A stretch of 28,399 nucleotides of DNA, taken from a virus. The position numbers and the translations under genes are program-made. The stretch covers positions 1-28,399 of the IMG/VR virus record IMGVR_UViG_3300036785_000161; one strand, 5' to 3'. Under the pieces are notes generated by a model, which worked only from the letters and a program-made list of their open reading frames with translations, was not told where the DNA came from and did not search any database. This document shows, piece after piece, positions 24,574 through 28,399 of this stretch; positions within the stretch are counted from its first letter, which is position 1; each line of letters starts with the position of its first letter.

Positions 24574-25158
24574 TTACTTCTCCTCTCCTGGTTGAATGGG
24601 AAGAACCTTTGCGCCACCGCCGCCCAGGGCCTTCGATAACGTCTCGTGGGTTTTCAACTTCGCTGTCTCTTCAGGCGATCGCCGGACCTGCCATGGATAA
24701 CCAGCGCCAGGCATCATCTGCACGTCCCCTGCTATCTGCATCAAGTGTTCGTGGATAGCGTCCAGATGACTTCCAAGAGTCTCGCCCCCTTCGTCGGTCT
24801 CAGACACCTTACCTAGTGCCCTGGCCCTCTGCTCCATATCCCTTGCTTTAGTAGTGCGGTCCATCAGATCTTTGAATTGATCTGGAGTCATGGACAGTGG
24901 GGCAGCGCCCTCCTGGCCGGTCTTTGGCAGAGTGGCGGCGACCTGCGTGCCATTGCCTTCAGACTTCTTAGTCTTGGGTGGTGTCTTCTGAGGCTCTGGT
25001 CGAATGTCCGTCGGCTCTCCTGGCTTTGGCTCAGGCGCGTCACCTTGCAAGGGCTCAAACCCCATTGCCTGCCGCACGTTCAGCATATGTCCTATCATGG
25101 TGTCGTGCGACGCCTGCATCGCGTCCATCGCCAGTTCGATCTGTCGTTCCAGGGCCAC
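24574..25158 (-). CDS. Portal-adjacent accessory protein with helical repeat-like motifs (194 aa)
   Basis: A 194-residue protein with a GTG start at 25158; GGAG stands seven bases upstream and the codon is one base after the previous stop. Residues 13-32 (AMQASHDTMIGHMLNVRQAM) are a helix like the one in the next gene, and residues 131-142 (HLDAIHEHLMQI) look like a third copy. A Pro/Lys/Glu-rich linker covers about 38-80 (PEPKPGEPTDIRPEPQKTPP). The C-terminus is Gly/Pro-rich. No family recognised. A structural or packaging accessory role is inferred from the place between terminase and portal. Confidence 0.8.
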   Translation of the reverse strand: MALERQIELAMDAMQASHDTMIGHMLNVRQAMGFEPLQGDAPEPKPGEPTDIRPEPQKTPPKTKKSEGNGTQVAATLPKTGQEGAAPLSMTPDQFKDLMDRTTKARDMEQRARALGKVSETDEGGETLGSHLDAIHEHLMQIAGDVQMMPGAGYPWQVRRSPEETAKLKTHETLSKALGGGGAKVLPIQPGEEK

Positions 25159-25159
25159 G

Positions 25160-25354
25160 TTATGCTCCTAACAGAGTGCCTGGAGTGCCGGTGGCACCTG
25201 GCGCCAATGCGCCGCCAAGAATGGTTGGAGTGCCAAAGCCAGTACTGCCTGGACGCCTTGCTGTCCCACGCGGTTGGCTCGACCCATACATAGGTGGATT
25301 GGCTGGAGGGGGTGGAGGGGCTGGTAAGGGTGGAGGACTGGGGGCACTAAACAT
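25160..25354 (-). CDS. Small proline-rich protein (64 aa)
   Basis: The ATG at 25354 (MFSAPSPPPLPAPPPPPANP) overlaps the stop of the zinc-protein gene (TAATG) and has AGGA eight bases upstream, so it is preferred over a start nine codons earlier. The first 22 residues are extremely Pro-rich and would form an extended polyproline stretch; the rest is Gly/Thr-rich (PTILGGALAPGATGTPGT). No family is recognised. Disordered proteins of this kind are common around phage packaging genes. Confidence 0.75.
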   Translation of the reverse strand: MFSAPSPPPLPAPPPPPANPPMYGSSQPRGTARRPGSTGFGTPTILGGALAPGATGTPGTLLGA

Positions 25355-25515
25355 TAGTCGGTTCCTACTCGTTCGAGGCATTCTCTATGAAAGAACTTGA
25401 TTGGCCCCTCGATCTTATTCTCTTCATCATCCTTGACTGCTTGCAGTGTAACGACTTCGTCCCCCTCCTCGAAGGGCCTTTCACAAGCGTAGCAGAACTT
25501 AGGCTTAGAGTCCAT
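25354..25515 (-). CDS. Tiny zinc-binding protein (53 aa), CxxC...HxxC
   Basis: A 53-residue protein starting MDSKPKFCYACERPFEEGDE. Cys8-x2-Cys11 and His43-x2-Cys46 give four zinc ligands separated by a beta-like, charged middle, a layout typical of a small zinc-ribbon or treble-clef fold. Zinc folds of this size often bind DNA, RNA or a protein partner, but no partner is visible. The ATG overlaps the terminase gene by 11 bases and has GAGG nine bases upstream; the stop overlaps the next start (TAATG). Being coupled to terminase, it might act in packaging or serve host takeover, both inference. Confidence 0.83.
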   Translation of the reverse strand: MDSKPKFCYACERPFEEGDEVVTLQAVKDDEENKIEGPIKFFHRECLERVGTD

Positions 25516-27034
25516 CGTTCATGGCCTCGTAGCTAAGAGGGTTGTAGTCGTGCTGCATCGGCGCGAAGGGGTTGTACTCGGACTCGACCAGCGGCTTATG
25601 TGGGCCTTCATGACCTGCATTTTGGTGCGGGGAGACATATTGGGAGAAGGTGAGCGCAAGTGCATCAGCGATGTCTGGGGACGATAGACCTCGCTTCTTC
25701 ATATCCTCTTTCTTTTCTAACTGGATCTCATTCCGAACGTTGAAAGCATATTGGAGATTCGTGAGTTGGGAGTGGAGTTCTTGGTCTGCGGGGATGGTTC
25801 CTCCGGACTTGAGCCAGGATCGCATTGATCCCCAGATCTCGGCCCTTTTGTTCGCGTAACGAACGCCGTCATCTCCGGTGAGAAAGCCGACTCCATCAGG
25901 CTTCCCACCAAACTGTACGTCCATAACAGGTATGTGGAGTTGACGAAGGCGATCGACAACGCCGCCGCCCACGCCTCCTCCATCCACAAAAACTGCGTCC
26001 GCATTGTATTGGGCATAGGTTTCGGCCACCTTTCCAGCTAGGGTCATTGTATCCAGCCCCCTGAACTGAAGCGGAATAATTGTTCTGCCATCTCTTCCTT
26101 TTCTGATATAGATAACGGAAGCGTCGTCTCCAAAACGAGCGACGTCGACTCCGAGAACGAGGGGATCGTAAAGGTGTACACCAGGTTCCCTGACCGCAGC
26201 CTCACCTGCGATGGCGTCATCGATAAACTGCATCGATCCTGCGCGGGGGAAGACACCACGGACGCGAACCCGTACGAAATCGTTGTCTTCTCCATATTCG
26301 GCCACCCATCTGTTAAGCTCACCCTTGTCGGTGAAGCTGATAGTACGGGAGTCCACGGTTCGCGAACGCCAGACATTGGAGAACCGGCCACCAGGAAAAC
26401 ACTCTCGAAATCTCCCCTTTGGGAGATTGGGATTGCCAAAGACGCACCAGACCCTCTCCGTGTCCTTATCAGTCATGCAGCCGTCCCCCGCTTCCCAGAT
26501 GGGATCAGGGATCGCCGAGGCCTCATCATAGATCATTAAAAGGCGTTTGCCCTCGTTATGGAGGCCTTGGAAGGCAACGGCGTTGTTCTCGGACCACGGA
26601 ACCATGTCTATGCGCCATGTCCTCTCGTGGTCGTCGTCTCTAACAAAAATGGCAGTGGCCGTCAGCTTGAGGCTGTCGCGGCCCTCGAACAAATTAAACC
26701 ACTTGCCTAACTCGGCCCAGGTCTTGGTCTTGAGCTGGGTCTCGGTGTTGGCAGTAACGACGCCGCGAGTATCTGCCCTGGTACATAACGCCCAGAGTAT
26801 GATCCAGGCAACGAGGGTGGACTTCCCGACGCCGTTACCGCTCACTGCGGCCTGGCGAATCGCGACCTCTGGGGTTTTCAACCCTTCTCCGATTGATCGG
26901 AGGAAGTTCCTTTGCCACTGTTCGAGGGTACGGTTCTCGAGGACCGAGCCCTTTCTCCCCCAAGGGAAAGCGGTTAGGACGAAGCCCTCGGGGGACTTCT
27001 CGAAGAATGCCCAATCGGTGAAGGCGCGGGTCAT
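25505..27034 (-). CDS. terL: Terminase large subunit (packaging ATPase and nuclease)
   Basis: A 509-residue protein from the ATG at 27034, whose A overlaps the preceding TGA (TGATG); a GTG one codon earlier is also possible. Numbered from that GTG, the Walker A motif SGNGVGKST is at 66-74, the Walker B motif LLMIYDEAS at 166-174 with the catalytic Glu, and the RNase-H-like nuclease has Asp298 (LGVDVARFGDD), Asp352 (VFVDGGGVGGG) and Asp455/458 (SPDIADAL). The protein cuts concatemeric DNA and drives it through the portal using ATP. Length and motif order are normal and all key residues are present. No small subunit gene is recognised next to it. Confidence 0.96.
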   Translation of the reverse strand: MTRAFTDWAFFEKSPEGFVLTAFPWGRKGSVLENRTLEQWQRNFLRSIGEGLKTPEVAIRQAAVSGNGVGKSTLVAWIILWALCTRADTRGVVTANTETQLKTKTWAELGKWFNLFEGRDSLKLTATAIFVRDDDHERTWRIDMVPWSENNAVAFQGLHNEGKRLLMIYDEASAIPDPIWEAGDGCMTDKDTERVWCVFGNPNLPKGRFRECFPGGRFSNVWRSRTVDSRTISFTDKGELNRWVAEYGEDNDFVRVRVRGVFPRAGSMQFIDDAIAGEAAVREPGVHLYDPLVLGVDVARFGDDASVIYIRKGRDGRTIIPLQFRGLDTMTLAGKVAETYAQYNADAVFVDGGGVGGGVVDRLRQLHIPVMDVQFGGKPDGVGFLTGDDGVRYANKRAEIWGSMRSWLKSGGTIPADQELHSQLTNLQYAFNVRNEIQLEKKEDMKKRGLSSPDIADALALTFSQYVSPHQNAGHEGPHKPLVESEYNPFAPMQHDYNPLSYEAMNDGL

Positions 27035-27468
27035 CACTTCTCGCTTGGTACTGGGTGTTCACCAGTTGGAATACCAACCACAATCCACCCAGTCGATGGA
27101 CTCCATGCTGTATGCCACTCGATCGGTGGAGTTCCTTCCGGTGGAGTGGTACCCTCTGGCGGAAGGATTGGGCCACCACCTACAATCGGCGGGATTGGAT
27201 GGGCTGGAAAACCTGGCCACCAGGGTGGCATAGCGATTGGATGAGTTGGAACACCTGGGCTGGGCCATATGGTCGGCGGCGGCCCTGCAATCGGATGCGT
27301 TGGCACTCCCGGTGATGGCCAGATACCAGGCGGATTATAAATCGGGTGAGTCGGAACTCCAGGACCGCCCGGTGCGATTGGGTGGGCTGGCATATCGATA
27401 CCACTGCCCGGTGGCCAAACTCCTGTTCCTCCACCACCCAGCGGCGTAATCAATGCTAGAAAGCTCAT
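27034..27468 (-). CDS. Proline-rich HPI-repeat protein (144 aa)
   Basis: A 144-residue protein with a good GGAGAGG site before the ATG. After a Gly-rich start, residues 26-92 hold five copies of a P-[AT]-H-P-I motif (HPI at 29, 41, 58, 76 and 90) with spacers such as WPSPGVPTHPI. The C-terminal 30 residues (IEWHTAWSPSTGWIVVGIP at 111-129) look like a small folded beta segment. Comparable repeat proteins with a Trp-rich end occur beside terminase genes in environmental podoviruses, from memory; function is unknown. Its stop overlaps the terminase start (TGATG). It is not like any small terminase I know, being all Pro-rich rather than helical. Confidence 0.82.
   Translation of the reverse strand: MSFLALITPLGGGGTGVWPPGSGIDMPAHPIAPGGPGVPTHPIYNPPGIWPSPGVPTHPIAGPPPTIWPSPGVPTHPIAMPPWWPGFPAHPIPPIVGGGPILPPEGTTPPEGTPPIEWHTAWSPSTGWIVVGIPTGEHPVPSEK
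27193..27393 (-). repeat. Imperfect in-frame repeats encoding five P-x-H-P-I units
   Basis: Five imperfect units of 12 to 18 codons each carry a PTHPI or PAHPI core. The best-kept pair shares WPSPGVPTHPIA at protein residues 50-61 and 68-79. The unit length varies, so expansion has been followed by divergence. Confidence 0.75.
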
Positions 27469-27490
27469 AGACCTCTCCTTTGGTTAATGT

Positions 27491-28117
27491 TTATTCTCGT
27501 CTCCAGATAACCTGTGCGTCTTGGCGATCGATGTAGGGTGCGCTGCGCGCTAAGTGACGCTCTAGCAGCCACCGGCGTGCTGGGTCAGCGACTGCGCCTA
27601 CGGCGAATACTGCATCGCGCTGGTACAGCGGGTCAGTGTCAGCCGCGCCATGCGGATTGGGCCGCTCGACGAAGGTTGTGTAATGGGCTGGCGGGCCTTC
27701 CGGCTGGTAGCTGCCTAATCCAAAGGTTCCCGAACTCCAAGTATCCTGGAAGTAGCGCATGTTTGGAGTTGTAGGATAACGACCACACCAAACAGATGGT
27801 TGTAGGGCAATAACATGCGCGGTGCGGTGGAGGGCTCCACCAACTGCCAAGGCAGAATTGCCGCCGCAACTGTACCCGACGAAGGCAACTGAGTGTTCAT
27901 GATTTGCTGCTGTTGCTTCATCGTAAGCCCTCTGCGTTTCTCTGTAGTCGTAAACATGGACGCTGTTAACACCGCGCAGCGTGCGGACGCGGCGGGCGAT
28001 CTGATCAATACCGCTCGACCAGCCGTTCGGTCCCCATCCGTAGAACAGCCAAACATCGGTGGCGGCCTGGGCTGGCAACGTCAATGAGAGGAGAACGGTC
28101 GCCGCCGCGAGCTTCAT
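27491..28117 (-). CDS. Secreted alpha/beta-hydrolase-like protein
   Basis: A 208-residue protein with a signal peptide at 1-19 (MKLAAATVLLSLTLPAQAA). The motif GYSCGG at 81-86 is a GxSxG nucleophile elbow with Ser83, preceded by the hydrophobic strand SVAFV; an early strand VWLFYGWGPNGWSSG (22-36) could supply the oxyanion loop. His145 or His156 and an Asp such as Asp125 may complete the triad, but this cannot be settled by eye. Such enzymes hydrolyse esters, lipids or peptides. Its ATG overlaps the stop of a small two-helix membrane gene (ATGA). The signal peptide places it in the periplasm or outside, so a part in envelope breakdown at lysis is possible. Similar proteins are, from memory, known in phages of alpha-proteobacteria. 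Confidence 0.83.
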   Translation of the reverse strand: MKLAAATVLLSLTLPAQAATDVWLFYGWGPNGWSSGIDQIARRVRTLRGVNSVHVYDYRETQRAYDEATAANHEHSVAFVGYSCGGNSALAVGGALHRTAHVIALQPSVWCGRYPTTPNMRYFQDTWSSGTFGLGSYQPEGPPAHYTTFVERPNPHGAADTDPLYQRDAVFAVGAVADPARRWLLERHLARSAPYIDRQDAQVIWRRE

Positions 28118-28272
28118 CCAAGCTTCCCGCCGAGCAAGATTGACAGAATCCAGAATGAAATGCTAAGCCAGCCGAAGTGGATTACTATCGGCGGTCGGTT
28201 TACTGTGTCGATGAACAAGGCAGCAATGGCCGCGAACACGAACGCGAATACGAGTAGGATGGTGCTTAGCAT
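28114..28272 (-). CDS. Small two-helix membrane protein, possible holin-like (52 aa)
   Basis: A 52-residue protein starting MLSTILLVFAFVFAAIAALF. Two hydrophobic segments at about 2-21 and 29-48 are linked by a short polar turn with Asp22, Asn25 and Arg26, a hairpin topology found in small holins and many other phage membrane proteins. AAGGAGGA six bases before the ATG is a very strong ribosome site. The stop overlaps the start of the secreted hydrolase gene (ATGA). The charged tail usual in holins is short here (GGKLG), so the holin role is a guess based on size, topology and neighbour. Confidence 0.8.
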   Translation of the reverse strand: MLSTILLVFAFVFAAIAALFIDTVNRPPIVIHFGWLSISFWILSILLGGKLG

Positions 28273-28273
28273 A

Positions 28274-28399
28274 TTAGTCCTCCTTCGGTGGTTGAGGTGG
28301 AGCCGCTGAAGACTCCACCTCTTCGCTGCCAGGGAGGTGGGCTGGCGCGATCAGCCGGTCTGCGCGTTTACTCTGAAGCTCGAACAGATCGGCGATTGG
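28274..28399 (-). CDS. 3' end of an unknown gene, cut by the right edge
   Basis: The last 41 codons of a gene read PIADLFELQSKRADRLIAPA and end in a Pro/Glu/Ser-rich tail (SSAAPPQPPKED) with TAA at 28274. Only one base separates this stop from the ATG of the small membrane gene, so it is part of the same operon. The visible part is hydrophilic and gives no family hint. Confidence 0.7.
   Translation of the reverse strand, partial: PIADLFELQSKRADRLIAPAHLPGSEEVESSAAPPQPPKED

Noticed and set aside
27034-27468. Small terminase subunit
   Set aside because: The position would fit but the protein is Pro-rich repeats with no helix-turn-helix or helical core, so the name is not supported.
1-28399. 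tRNA genes, CRISPR arrays, insertion sequences, promoters and intrinsic terminators
   Set aside because: Coding genes fill nearly every base; no cloverleaf, regularly spaced repeats, transposase or hairpin with U-run was seen at gene junctions. A computed scan could still find weak promoters inside genes.

Overview
The window reads as one continuous structural (late) module of a short-tailed, podovirus-type bacteriophage. About 40 genes are packed on the minus strand, so transcription runs from position 28399 down to 1. No plus-strand gene is convincing, and the largest gap between genes is about 22 bases. Both ends are cut inside genes. The virion proteins resemble those of the Bordetella phage BPP-1 / Salmonella phage epsilon15 group (GP7-type capsid protein, Bbp16-type cement protein, Bbp19-type protein) combined with a T7-like tail and ejection order (gp11-like, gp12-like, gp13-like, gp14-like, transglycosylase, giant internal protein). 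That points to a phage of a Gram-negative, probably proteobacterial host. Base composition is mixed and by eye a little above 50% GC. The tailspike region and the HNH gene are visibly AT-richer.

Layout in transcription order. (1) 28399-27034: end of an unknown gene, a two-helix membrane protein, a secreted alpha/beta-hydrolase-like protein, and a proline-rich HPI-repeat protein. (2) 27034-22133: large terminase, a tiny zinc-binding protein, three small accessory proteins, the portal, and a Bbp19-like protein. (3) 22287-19944: scaffold, major capsid protein, cement protein. (4) 19944-13857: two secreted small proteins, a coiled-coil protein, beta-rich fibre-like proteins, and a signal-peptide-bearing beta-helix tailspike. 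(5) 13848-11929: a run of small unknown or phage-specific genes. (6) 11925-7446: gp11-like and gp12-like tail tube/nozzle genes split by an HNH-AP2 endonuclease gene. (7) 7449-1: gp13-like GNAT fold protein, gp14-like core protein, a lytic-transglycosylase ejection protein, a second internal protein, and a giant internal protein cut by the left edge.

The genes fit together as a virion factory. Terminase and portal package DNA into a capsid built on the scaffold and strengthened by the cement protein. gp11/gp12-like proteins form the tail tube, the fibre and spike genes supply host recognition, and the left-hand proteins would be ejected to cross the cell wall. Most neighbouring genes are joined by ATGA, TAATG or GTGA stop/start overlaps, which suggests translational coupling. 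No promoter, terminator, tRNA, CRISPR array, integrase, polymerase, small terminase or classical endolysin was recognised.

The points most worth a second look are these: Sec-type signal peptides on the tailspike and two neighbouring genes; a 155-base out-of-frame overlap between the Bbp19-like and scaffold genes; the HNH-AP2 insertion between the two tail genes; a possible membrane-protein plus secreted-hydrolase pair; and related helical motifs in two adjacent small genes between terminase and portal.
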